From: Garcia nutans
Lineage: Eukaryota > Streptophyta > Magnoliopsida > Malpighiales > Euphorbiaceae
Reading direction: 5' to 3'
Assembly: GCA_947685225.1 (NCBI GenBank)
Contig: CANTUV010000003.1
Location: 3,728,001 to 3,792,000, forward strand
Length of the DNA stretch: 64,000 nt
This document shows, one piece after another, positions 36,210 through 45,812 of the stretch (position 1 is the stretch's first letter; each line of letters opens with the position of its first letter). The notes below the pieces were generated by a model. It was not told the DNA's origin, did no database searches, and was given only the letters and a program-made list of their open reading frames with translations. The translations under genes were made by a program, and so were the position numbers.

Positions 36210-37442
36210 ATGGATTCTCATTTACGTCAGTCAGTTGAGGGTAGTGCGGAGAGTGTAGCTCCGGATGAGGTTAGAGAGGGAGTTAGAGTGGATAGTGCTG
36301 GAGAGGTACCTGTTTCTATGCCAGGGAGACCAGCTGGTGAGGAGGTTCCGCCAGTTTGGTTTAGGCATATGATGGAATTGATGAGGCAAGCCCCAGTACA
36401 GCAGCCACCACCACCACCCCAGCCTTTGGTATCTGTGAGACAGTATGACAAATTAAGGAAGTTTGGAGCAGAGGATTTTCTGGGTACTATTGATCCAGCT
36501 GTAGCTGAGCAGTGGCTAGATAAGATACAGAGGATATTTGTTCAGTTACAGGCCACTCCAGAAGAAAAATTTGATTATGCTAGATCATTGTTACAGAAAG
36601 ATGCTTATGACTGGTGGAAGACAGTGCCCCATGCTATGGATGATCCACCTACCTTGACCTATGCTGATTTTCTCAGGGAGTTTGAATTGAAGTATACTCC
36701 GAGGGAGTATAAAGATGTGAAAAAGATGGAGTTTTTGAGTTTGAAGCAAGACTACAGGACAGTAACCGAGTATGAAGTTGAGTTCATCCGGTTGAGCCAT
36801 TATGCTGGGGGTATCATATCTGATGAGATTGATAGATGCAGGAGATTTGAGGAGGGATTGAGGCCCTCTCTCATGTGTCATGTGGCTGGTTCTCGATATC
36901 ATGATTTTTCCCAGCTTGTTGCAGCAGCTAGGAGTGTGGAGAGAGCTCAGAGTATTGCAGCAGTTGCTACAGAGGAAGAGACTAGGGTTAGGAGACCCCA
37001 GTTTGAGGCAGGGTCTTCATCTGTGGAGAGAGGCAGGGGAAGCTTTGTTCCCAGGGTTAGTAGGAGTCAGAGGCCAGCTGGTAGGTCAGTTCAGTTTCAG
37101 AGGCAGAGATCGAGACCTACAGCTTCAGTGGCGAGTGCTCCGACCCCAGTAATTCAGAGATCTACTCCACCGGTATGTGAGTATTGTGGTAAGACCCATT
37201 GGGGTGTTTGTTGGAGGATCAGAGGATCAGTGGGATGCTATAGATGCGGATCGCCTGATCATTTTGTTAGAGAGTGTCCTGAGTTGCAGGAGCAGAGGTC
37301 AGTAGATTCGGCAGTTTCTCGACCTGTTGTGAGGGGAGGTAGAGGAGGCAGAAGTTTCAGCAGAGGAGGTAGATCTGGGTTCAGTCCTAGAGGAGGTTCT
37401 ACATCCAGGGAGAGTAGACCAGAGGAGGCTGGTTCTTCTTAG
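36210..37442 (+). CDS. Tekay-A gag
   Basis: The first ATG is at 36210 (MDSHLRQSVEG). After a Pro-rich stretch comes the gag domain (FLGTIDPAVAEQWLDKIQ, KFDYARSLLQKDAYDWW, EFELKYTPREYKDVKKMEFL), then an Arg/Ser-rich part, the zinc knuckle CYRCGSPDHFVREC near residue 346, and a Gly/Arg/Ser-rich tail. It ends at a TAG at 37440-37442, in frame with pol. The related Tekay-B copy has CAG (Gln) at the matching place, so this stop is probably a mutation that split one gag-pol frame. Gag would form the nucleocapsid particle in the cytoplasm. Confidence 0.93.
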   Translation: MDSHLRQSVEGSAESVAPDEVREGVRVDSAGEVPVSMPGRPAGEEVPPVWFRHMMELMRQAPVQQPPPPPQPLVSVRQYDKLRKFGAEDFLGTIDPAVAEQWLDKIQRIFVQLQATPEEKFDYARSLLQKDAYDWWKTVPHAMDDPPTLTYADFLREFELKYTPREYKDVKKMEFLSLKQDYRTVTEYEVEFIRLSHYAGGIISDEIDRCRRFEEGLRPSLMCHVAGSRYHDFSQLVAAARSVERAQSIAAVATEEETRVRRPQFEAGSSSVERGRGSFVPRVSRSQRPAGRSVQFQRQRSRPTASVASAPTPVIQRSTPPVCEYCGKTHWGVCWRIRGSVGCYRCGSPDHFVRECPELQEQRSVDSAVSRPVVRGGRGGRSFSRGGRSGFSPRGGSTSRESRPEEAGSS

Positions 37443-37445
37443 AGG

Positions 37446-39422
37446 ATGTATGTTATGCAGAGGCAGCCGGATGCATCTGCAGTCATAGCTGGTACTTTCT
37501 CTTTATTTGGTATTTCAGTACTTGCTTTGATTGATCCAGGATCTACTCATTCATATATAAGTGCATCCATTTTGCCTGTGTCTGTATTGCATGCTGAATC
37601 CCTAGGATTTGATGTGTTGGTGACAAATCCTTTAGGGCATAGTGTGATTATTAGCAAGGTGCACCGAGATAGTGCAGTAGTGGTTCAGGGTGAGGAGTTT
37701 TTGGGTGATCTGATTGAAATGCCATTTAAAGAGTATGATTTGATTTTAGGCATGGACTGGTTGTCTAAACATGGAGCGGTAGTAGACTGTCAAAAGAAAT
37801 GTGTTACTTTGAGAATCGATGATGGTAGAATTGTGATGGTATCTGGTGAGCGGAGACAGCTTGCATCCTTGTTTATTTCAGCTGTTTCAGCTAGGAGGTT
37901 GATTAAAAAGGGGTGTGATGCTTATCTTGCTCATGTTGTGGATACTAGAGTAGTGGGTTCTCGACTTGACAGTATACCCACAGTTACAGATTTTCCAGAT
38001 GTGTTTCCAGAGGAGTTGCCAGGGTTGCCTCCTGAGAGAGAGGTGGAGTTTGGTATTGAATTGTTGCCTGGTACCACCCCTATCTCTATTACTCCTTATA
38101 GAATGGCACCTGTTGAATTGAGAGAGTTGAAGGTGCAGTTGCAGGAGTTGTTAGATAAAGGATTTGTTCGCCCTAGTGTTTCACCGTGGGGAGCTCCTGT
38201 GTTGTTTGTGAAGAAAAAGGATGGTACTATGAGATTGTGCATCGATTATAGGCAATTGAACAAGGTGACTATCAAGAATAAATATCCTTTGCCTAGAATT
38301 GATGATCTCTTTGATCAATTGAAGGGAGCAGCAGTGTTTTCTAAGATTGACTTGAGATCAGGGTACCATCAGTTAAGGGTCAGAGCTGAAGATATTCCTA
38401 AGACAGCCTTTCGTACAAGGTATGGGCATTATGAGTTTCTAGTTATGCCTTTTGGGTTGACGAATGCACCCGCAGCTTTTATGGATTTGATGAATAGGGT
38501 GTTTAGACCCTATCTGGATCAGTTTGTAGTGGTTTTTATCGACGATATTTTAGTGTATTCGCGCAATGAGGAGGAGCATGACAAGCATCTGCGGATTGTG
38601 TTGCAGATTTTGAGAGAGAAGCAATTGTATGCTAAATTGTCGAAGTGTGAGTTTTGGCTTGATCATGTGACTTTTCTCGGTCATATAGTTTCAGCAGATG
38701 GCATTAGAGTTGATCTGAGTAAAGTTGAAGCTGTTATGAATTGGAGTCCACCAAAGTCTGTGACTGAAGTTAGAAGTTTTCTGGGTTTGGCAGGCTATTA
38801 TCGACGCTTTGTGAAAGGATTTTCTTTGATAGCTACTCCACTTACCAGATTACTTCGCAAGGGAGTTATATTTGTGTGGACAGATCAATGTCAGGCTAGT
38901 TTTGAACAGTTGAGAGAGATGTTGACTCAAGCACCTGTTCTTACTTTGCCTGTGGAAGATAAACCATATGTGATCTACAGTGATGCTTCACATAGTGGTT
39001 TGGGTTGTGTCTTGATGCAAGAAGGTAAAGTGATAGCTTATGCTTCTCGACAGTTGAAGCCGCATGAGCTTAATTATCCGACCCATGATTTGGAGTTAGC
39101 AGCCATTGTGTTTGCATTGAAGATTTGGCGACACTATTTGTATGGGGAGAAGTGTTTTATCTATACGGATCATAAAAGTTTGAAATATTTGGGGGTTCAG
39201 AGAGAGCTTAATCTTCGGCAGAGACGTTGGTTGGAGTTGATTAAAGACTACGACTGTTTGATTGATTATCATCCGGGTAAGGCAAATGTTGTTGCTGATG
39301 CCTTGAGTCGGAAGTCTTTGGCAGGTTTGACTGTTTATTCACTCTCGTTACTTGTTGAGTTGAGAGCATTGCATGCTAACTTTGTATCTTGTGAGGATGG
39401 TGCATTGTTGGCACAGTTGTAG
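37446..39422 (+). CDS. Tekay-A pol part 1: protease, reverse transcriptase, RNase H
   Basis: In frame with gag after its TAG. Protease: ALIDPGSTHSYIS with Asp-Pro-Gly at the active site, then DLILGMDWL. RT: about residues 237-415, with KKDGTMRLCIDYRQLN, MPFGLTNAPAAF and the catalytic FIDD at residue 363. RNase H: about residues 508-635, from YSDASHSGLGCVL to NVVADALSRKS. All expected catalytic motifs are present. It ends at a TAG (39420-39422), again plausibly a CAG change, so integrase lies in frame directly behind. These enzymes copy element RNA into DNA. Confidence 0.94.
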   Translation: MYVMQRQPDASAVIAGTFSLFGISVLALIDPGSTHSYISASILPVSVLHAESLGFDVLVTNPLGHSVIISKVHRDSAVVVQGEEFLGDLIEMPFKEYDLILGMDWLSKHGAVVDCQKKCVTLRIDDGRIVMVSGERRQLASLFISAVSARRLIKKGCDAYLAHVVDTRVVGSRLDSIPTVTDFPDVFPEELPGLPPEREVEFGIELLPGTTPISITPYRMAPVELRELKVQLQELLDKGFVRPSVSPWGAPVLFVKKKDGTMRLCIDYRQLNKVTIKNKYPLPRIDDLFDQLKGAAVFSKIDLRSGYHQLRVRAEDIPKTAFRTRYGHYEFLVMPFGLTNAPAAFMDLMNRVFRPYLDQFVVVFIDDILVYSRNEEEHDKHLRIVLQILREKQLYAKLSKCEFWLDHVTFLGHIVSADGIRVDLSKVEAVMNWSPPKSVTEVRSFLGLAGYYRRFVKGFSLIATPLTRLLRKGVIFVWTDQCQASFEQLREMLTQAPVLTLPVEDKPYVIYSDASHSGLGCVLMQEGKVIAYASRQLKPHELNYPTHDLELAAIVFALKIWRHYLYGEKCFIYTDHKSLKYLGVQRELNLRQRRWLELIKDYDCLIDYHPGKANVVADALSRKSLAGLTVYSLSLLVELRALHANFVSCEDGALLAQL

Positions 39423-40916
39423 TTGAGGCCGATATTGTTGGATCAGATTAAAGAGGCTCAGTTGGTTGATGAGAAAGTTCAAAATATTGTTTTAGATTGC
39501 AAGAATGGAAAGAGTCGAGATTTTATTGTGAGAAGTGATGGGAGCCTTTGGTTTAAGAACAGATTGTGTGTACCTGATGATGCTAATTTGAGAAGGATTA
39601 TTTTGGAAGAAGCGCACCAGTCAGTTTTTGCTATGCATCCGGGAAGTACAAAGATGTATCATGATTTGAGACAGCATTACTGGTGGTCCGGTATGAAGAG
39701 AGACATTGCGGAGTTTGTATCCAAATGTCTCACATGTCAGAGGGTTAAGGCTGAGCATCAAGTTCCAACGGGGTTACTTCAACCATTATCAGTGCCTGAA
39801 TGGAAATGGGAAAGAGTTACAATGGATTTTGTGTCTGGTTTGCCATTGACTCAGAGGAAACATGATGCTATTTGGGTAATTGTTGATAGGTTGACAAAGA
39901 CAGCTCATTTTCTTCCGGTTCGGATGGATTATCCTCTCGAGAGGTTGGCTGAGCTGTATATCCATGAGATTGTGAAGTTGCATGGTGTCCCAATTTCTTT
40001 AGTGTCTGATCGAGATCCCCGGTTTACTTCAAGATTTTGGAAGAGTTTACATGGTGCTTTGGGTTCTCGATTACACTTTAGTACTGCTTTCCATCCGCAG
40101 ACAGATGGACAGTCAGAGAGAGTGATACAGATTATAGAGGATATGTTGAGAAGCTGTGTCATTGACTTCTCTGGTAGTTGGGACAGATTTTTGCCACTTG
40201 TGGAATTTGCTTACAATAATAGTCATCAGTCCAGCATTGGAATGGCACCTTTTGAAGCATTGTATGGTAGACGGTGTAGGACGCCTTTATGTTGGAATGA
40301 AGTTGGAGAAGGTAAGTTAATTGGTCCTGATTTGGTTAAAGAAACAGAAGATAAAGTGAAGTTGATTCGAAATAGATTGAAAACAGCTTCAGACCGACAG
40401 AAGTCTTATTCAGATTTGAAAAGGAGAGACATTGAGTATAATGTGGGAGATAAAGTATTTTTGAAAGTGTCTCCTTGGAAAAAGATTTTGAGGTTTGGTC
40501 GAAAAGGGAAGCTGAGTCCTCGTTTCATTGGACCTTATGAAGTATTGGAAAGAGTTGGGCCAGTTGCTTATAGGCTTACTTTGCCACCTGAGTTGGATAG
40601 GATCCATAATGTTTTCCATGTTTCTATGTTGAGGAGATACAGATCAGATCCATCTCATGTGTTATCAGTGGAATCTATTGAGGTGAATCCGGATCTGACA
40701 ATTGAAGAGGAACCAGTTGCTATTTTGGCTTATGGAATGAAAGAGTTAAGACATAAGAAAGTGCCAATTGTGAAGATTCTTTGGAAGAATCATGGTAGAG
40801 AAGAATCAACTTGGGAGAATGAGCAAGCGATGCTAGACCAATATCCTCAACTGTTTCAGATTTACTATCAGGTAATTTCGAGGACGAAATTTCTTTTTAG
40901 AGGGGGAGAATTGTAA
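39423..40916 (+). CDS. Tekay-A pol part 2: integrase with C-terminal chromodomain
   Basis: Same frame as the upstream pol. The HHCC zinc region has AMHPGSTKMYHDL and CLTCQRVK. The catalytic triad is present: Asp in TMDFVSGLP, Asp in VSDRDPRFTS, Glu in GQSERVIQ. Next come the GPY/F-type module (RFIGPYEVLERVGPVAYRL) and HNVFHVSMLRRY, and at the end a chromodomain-like region (ILAYGMKELRHKKVP, ILWKNHGREESTWE). Chromodomain integrases steer insertion to heterochromatin. The final TAA uses bases at the very start of the 3' LTR (TGTAA). Apart from the preceding stop it looks intact. Confidence 0.94.
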   Translation: MRPILLDQIKEAQLVDEKVQNIVLDCKNGKSRDFIVRSDGSLWFKNRLCVPDDANLRRIILEEAHQSVFAMHPGSTKMYHDLRQHYWWSGMKRDIAEFVSKCLTCQRVKAEHQVPTGLLQPLSVPEWKWERVTMDFVSGLPLTQRKHDAIWVIVDRLTKTAHFLPVRMDYPLERLAELYIHEIVKLHGVPISLVSDRDPRFTSRFWKSLHGALGSRLHFSTAFHPQTDGQSERVIQIIEDMLRSCVIDFSGSWDRFLPLVEFAYNNSHQSSIGMAPFEALYGRRCRTPLCWNEVGEGKLIGPDLVKETEDKVKLIRNRLKTASDRQKSYSDLKRRDIEYNVGDKVFLKVSPWKKILRFGRKGKLSPRFIGPYEVLERVGPVAYRLTLPPELDRIHNVFHVSMLRRYRSDPSHVLSVESIEVNPDLTIEEEPVAILAYGMKELRHKKVPIVKILWKNHGREESTWENEQAMLDQYPQLFQIYYQVISRTKFLFRGGEL

Positions 40917-43390
40917 TATCCCAAAATATACCCTAGATGTTTTGGGTTTTATTATTAATTTAATTGGATTTATTGTATATGTTTTATTGGAAGAGAAAAA
41001 GGGTTTTTAAAGGGAGTGTATATGTGATGTATATTAGAATATATATAACATATACCTAAGTCAATGGATAGTTTAAGAATGGAGTTAGTGGAAGAAGATA
41101 TTTGTTGTGTTGGTGTTAATAATTAATTATTAAGGAAATTAATGAATGGAGGAGGTTTATTTGATTTGTTTAATATTTTTAATTTCTTGGTTGAGAGGAT
41201 TTTAAGGAAAAGAGGTGTTGACTTGGAGTTTTCTCTTTCTTCTTTCTTTCTTCTTGCCGTGAATCATTTTCTCCTTCTCCTTCCTTTGTTTTGTTTGGCC
41301 GGACAACAAAGAAATAAGAGAACAAGAGGAGTTTTGATCTTCCAACTCAAGATCTAAGGAAGCTTTCAAGAGATTAAGTGGAAAGTCAAGAGATTTCTTC
41401 ATCCTTGGTAAGTTCTCCACTTGATCCTTTGATTTCTTTGAGTTTTTGAGTTGAGTTTGTGGACGGTTTGTGAATATGTTGTTTAAGATGGGTTTAAGGG
41501 TGTTTGGGTAACTGATTTTTCTTATTTTTGGGGATGGTTTGAAGGAAAGAGTAAGTTGTTGGAAGTGATTGTTTTGAGGTTGTGTTTTAGGTTTGTGTTG
41601 ATGATTTTTGATTTGAGATTTGAAGAATGTTTTAGTTGTTTTGGTGTTTTTGTGAGTTTATTATGGTTTTTGGGTATGTTGAGATGAGTTTAGTTGAAGT
41701 GGATTTTGGTGAAAGGAAGTGTTTTGTTGGTTGTGGTGTTGTCTTGGCCGGAATCTGGGTTTTTGGCCTGACACGCCCAGGAGCACGTCCAGGTCCTTAG
41801 GCGTGTCATTTGTTCTGAGTGGCAGTAGGTGTGACACAGCCATTAACACACCCGTGTTGTTGAGCATGTCATAGCTACTGTGAGTTTTGAGAATTTACAC
41901 GGCCATGAGCACGCTCATGATGTTGGACGTGTCGTTATTTCTAAGAGACAGAATGTATTACACGCCCAGTGACACGCCCGTGGTTCTGAGCGTGTAAATG
42001 TTTCTGTGTTGTGGAGTTAGGGCACAGTCAGGGACACGCCCGTGTGTGTGAGCGTGTCAAGTTTAGAGTTTGCCCTCGTTGATTCTTAACCTTATGATCT
42101 CATGAGAGTTTCCTCATTCTTTTGAAATAGGTTGTGAAGAAGGTGAATTACCCTAATTCAAGTGGTGAAAGATTCTAGTAAGTGTAAGTGTTTAGAGTTG
42201 TGTGAGTTTCTTTTTAAGTAAGTTCAAACCACATTATTGCATACATTCATATGATATTGTGAATTGAGATATAATTGGCTATAATATGAATGTTGTGATG
42301 AGCATGTAAAATATGTGATAATGCCATTGATTATATCCATGTGAATAATGAATTAATTAATGAGATGATTGAGATATGTTTGTTTATATGATGATGAAAT
42401 GTGAAAGATATGAGGCCATGAGTGTTGGCTATGAGTATGGAAATGAAATGTAAAGTGAATTGAGAAAGAGATTGATAAAGAGATAAATGAAATAATTGTA
42501 TGTCTAATATGTTTATTCAATTTTCAGAGTTCTGAGTTTGGCGGCATGCCTATGAATAACTGGATAGGTGAAATGGCCGGGCCGTAAGCCGAATCCAGTT
42601 GATAAATATGAAATGTAATGTTTTTGGGGTGAAATGACCGGGTCGTAAATCTCAAAAACATATTATTGAAACTAGATTTAGTGAAATGACCGGGTCGTAA
42701 ACTCAAATCTAGTTGATTATCCATGGATATATATATATATATATTGCCTACGGGGCTAGACACAAGGTGTCAATATGGACCAAAGCAGTAACTCTGAACT
42801 TTGAATAACATATTAGTGAGTTTTGGACCCGTGTCTGTCTTAATTGTAATATGTGATTTACGAATGAAGAAACAATTGAATAATAAGATCTAATATATAA
42901 TTATGAAATGTGATATGATTATGTATGGTTTATGAAATGTATAATGGTGACATGTGCATCGCATTAAAGCATCATGGTTGTATTAGTTGCACTACTGAGC
43001 TGTTAGCTCAGCGCGATTGTGGTTCATCGCGCAGGTAACAGGGTTGAACCCGAGAGTTCTTCGAGACCAAGTGAGTCTAGTCACTGAAGAGTTGAGTTTG
43101 GACTTAAAGATCAGAGAAGAGCTGCCAATCATGTATATATTTCATGTCTTGTAAATTTGGATCTTAATGTATTTGTATTTAAAAATATTTGATTTATTTC
43201 CGCTGCTTTTTAAATGAATATTTTATCTTTTATCTTTTATCATTTAATTTAAATGATTTAAATTTGGTTATGTTTTTAAAAACGGGATGTGTCATTTGTT
43301 AATTATAGTGTGGCATTTCTATATTCAGTATACGTATATTACGATCGTATTAGCATGCTGTGTACGTATACGGGGTATAGGGGTGTTACA
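40912..43390 (+). repeat. Tekay-A 3' LTR
   Basis: 2479 bp, almost identical to the 5' LTR; the length difference is one (TA)2 expansion near 42730. The polypurine tract AGAGGGGGAGAAT precedes it directly, and ATATA follows it. Confidence 0.95.
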
Positions 43391-44165
43391 ATATATACAA
43401 GTATATATATTAGTATATGTTAGTACATATACAAGTATATATAATTATATATTAGTATATACAATTATATATATTAGTATATACAAATATATATACTTGC
43501 AAATATACAAGTATATACAAGTATATATATTAGTATATACAAATATATACAAGTTTATATTAGTATATATACAAGTATATATAAGTATATATTATATTAG
43601 TATAAAATATATATATATATATATTAGTATATGTTAAATAATGATTTAGATATAATATGATATAATATGATTTAGATATAATATATACAAGTTTATATTA
43701 GTATATATACAAGTATATATAAGTATATATTATATTAGTATATAATATGTATATATTAGTATATGTTAAATAATGATTTAGATATAATATGATATAATAT
43801 TATTTAGATATAATATATACAAGTTTATATTAGTATATATACAAGTATATATTAGTATATATACAAGTATATATATTAGTATATGTTAGTATATATACAA
43901 GTATATACAATTATATATTAGTATATACAAATATATACAAGTTTATATTAGTATATATACAAGTATATATAAGTATATATTATATTAGTATATAATATAT
44001 ATATATATATTAGTATATGTTAAATAATGATTTAGATATAATATGATATTATATAAGTAGGAATACAAGTATATATTATAAATATATATAAGTATATACA
44101 TGTATATAGAAGTATATATATAAATATATACAAGTATATATTAGTATATATACAAGTATATATAT
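43391..44165. repeat. TATATACAAG/TATATTAG array, right of Tekay-A
   Basis: Long irregular array of TATATACAAG and TATATTAGTATA units. A larger unit beginning TTAAATAATGATTTAGATA recurs near 43625, 43766 and 44019, the last matching the left flank at 33433. Long low-complexity Tyr/Ile frames here are not genes. Confidence 0.9.
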
Positions 44166-45803
44166 TAGTTCTTTTAAATATATATAAGTATAACTGATAA
44201 AAGAACACAAACACAAATACAATTAAAATCAACTGATAAAAGAACACATTTCCAAAAAAATAAAAAATCAGACCTGAAAAACGGAAGCAGAGGAAAGAAG
44301 AAGGCGACTGAAGATGATCAGTTGAGCATGAAAGTGAAAGAACGGCAGTGGCAAGGCGGCTCAAAAGAGAGAATGAAAGAATTTAAGCGGCTGCTCAATA
44401 TAATTTACATCAACACTAAATTTTATAATTATATAGGGTTCCATAGAAATTTATCACTACTAATTATTTAAATTGTATTGCCTTAAGCACTTATGGATGA
44501 ATTATAAATTGAATTTTATGAGTCATCTATATAAGTGAATTTGTAAAGTTAATTTAACAAAAATTTGAAAAATTCATTTTGTTTCAAAAGAGGGATGTCA
44601 AAACTTGCTTTATTTTGAACACTTAAATTCCCCCCTTTATTTCCCAAAAAAATTTTCATTTGCCCCCATGTTGCCCAAAACACAGACGTTTTGAAATTTA
44701 ACAATAAACCTAAACAGACCCTCTTTCGATTTCTCTCTCCTATCTCCTCCTTCCCTCTTTCGATTTCTCTGTGTGTACCTAATTTGTTGCCATTTTCACG
44801 GGTAGAAAGCTTCAGAAACTAAACCCAACTTTGTTCTCCTCCTTCCCTCTTTCCATTGCTAGACCTAACTTTGTTCTCTTTCTTCCCTCTTTCGAAATCT
44901 TCAGTCTTGACCTAAAAATGCACGGCACATCCATATTTCTTATTCCTCTTATACCTTTCTCTCTAACCCGCCCGCTACTCACTGTGGCTCTGCATTCACT
45001 CCCTCAGTTCCAGCCTTCGAGGTTCGTTATATACTTTTGACGCTCTGCAATTTTTTTTTAATTTTATCTGTTATTATGTTATTGTATAATTTTTTTCTTC
45101 CTCTTCTTAGTTCTTAGAAGTTTGTTTTATAAACCATTTTCATGAGACATAGTTGCTGTTGTATATGCTGCTTCTTTTTGTTTCCGGCTGCAATGGGTAG
45201 AATACTGCAAATGTCGCTGTTAATATTTTTTCCTGCTCCGAAATACAACCCATGTCCTGTTTGTTAATCTTGTCCTGTTTGTCAATATTTTTTTACTGGA
45301 AGAGATAGATAAGCCTTTCACTGGTTTGGACAGAGGAATTTGAAATATTGAGATTTGACTTAAATAATGCATAGGTTTTATTTGATTTGATACAGTTCAG
45401 CTTCATGGTTGTGGACACAGGTCTTGTTGAATGTGGCTTTAGAATAGGTGTCATTTCAAATGCACCTGAAATAAGTCCTTATCCACTTTCATTAATCTAA
45501 TCGACTAAAGAACTTGTAGCTATCTTGTCTGTTGTGCAAGCTATAGTTTATTTTTTACTAATTCTGTTTTGTTTTAGTCTCTTAGTAGGATTTTAGTTTA
45601 GCCGTGTCCCAATTAAATTATGAGTTATTTGCTTAGCAACGTGATAAAATGCAGGCTTACATCAACATTCTACAAAAATGCATTTTCACATATAATTCTT
45701 ACCTGTTGACTGATGCTTATCAAACCTGCAGCTGTTTCCTGTGATTTCCAATATTTAAGCTGGATGATTTCGTACAAAATGTAACTTTAATTTGTGAATG
45801 CAG
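44166..45803 (+). other. Promoter and leader region of the Ulp1-type gene
   Basis: It contains a pyrimidine-rich leader-like stretch with CTCCTTCCCTCTTTC repeated near 44748, 44839 and 44882. A GT-rich intron may run from about 45022 to the clear acceptor TGCAG at 45803, just before the start codon. No convincing protein-coding frame. Confidence 0.5.
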
Positions 45804-45812
45804 GTGCTGATT

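Larger units (their letters stand above)
33565..43390 (+). mobile_element. Tekay-A, complete Tekay/Del chromovirus retrotransposon
   Basis: Two LTRs (33565-36039 and 40912-43390) begin TGTAATATCCC and end GGGTGTTACA. The 5-bp target duplication ATATA is exact (33560-33564, 43391-43395). Met-type primer site at 36047, polypurine tract AGAGGGGGAGAAT just before 40912, and gag, protease, RT, RNase H, integrase and chromodomain in order. My by-eye comparison gives about 33 substitutions and one 4-bp TA indel between the LTRs, about 1.3 percent. Two in-frame TAG codons are the only lesions seen in the coding part. Confidence 0.96.

Noticed and set aside
43287..44364. Open frames of Tyr/Ile/Val strings on both strands
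   Set aside because: Low-complexity translation of the TATATA array.
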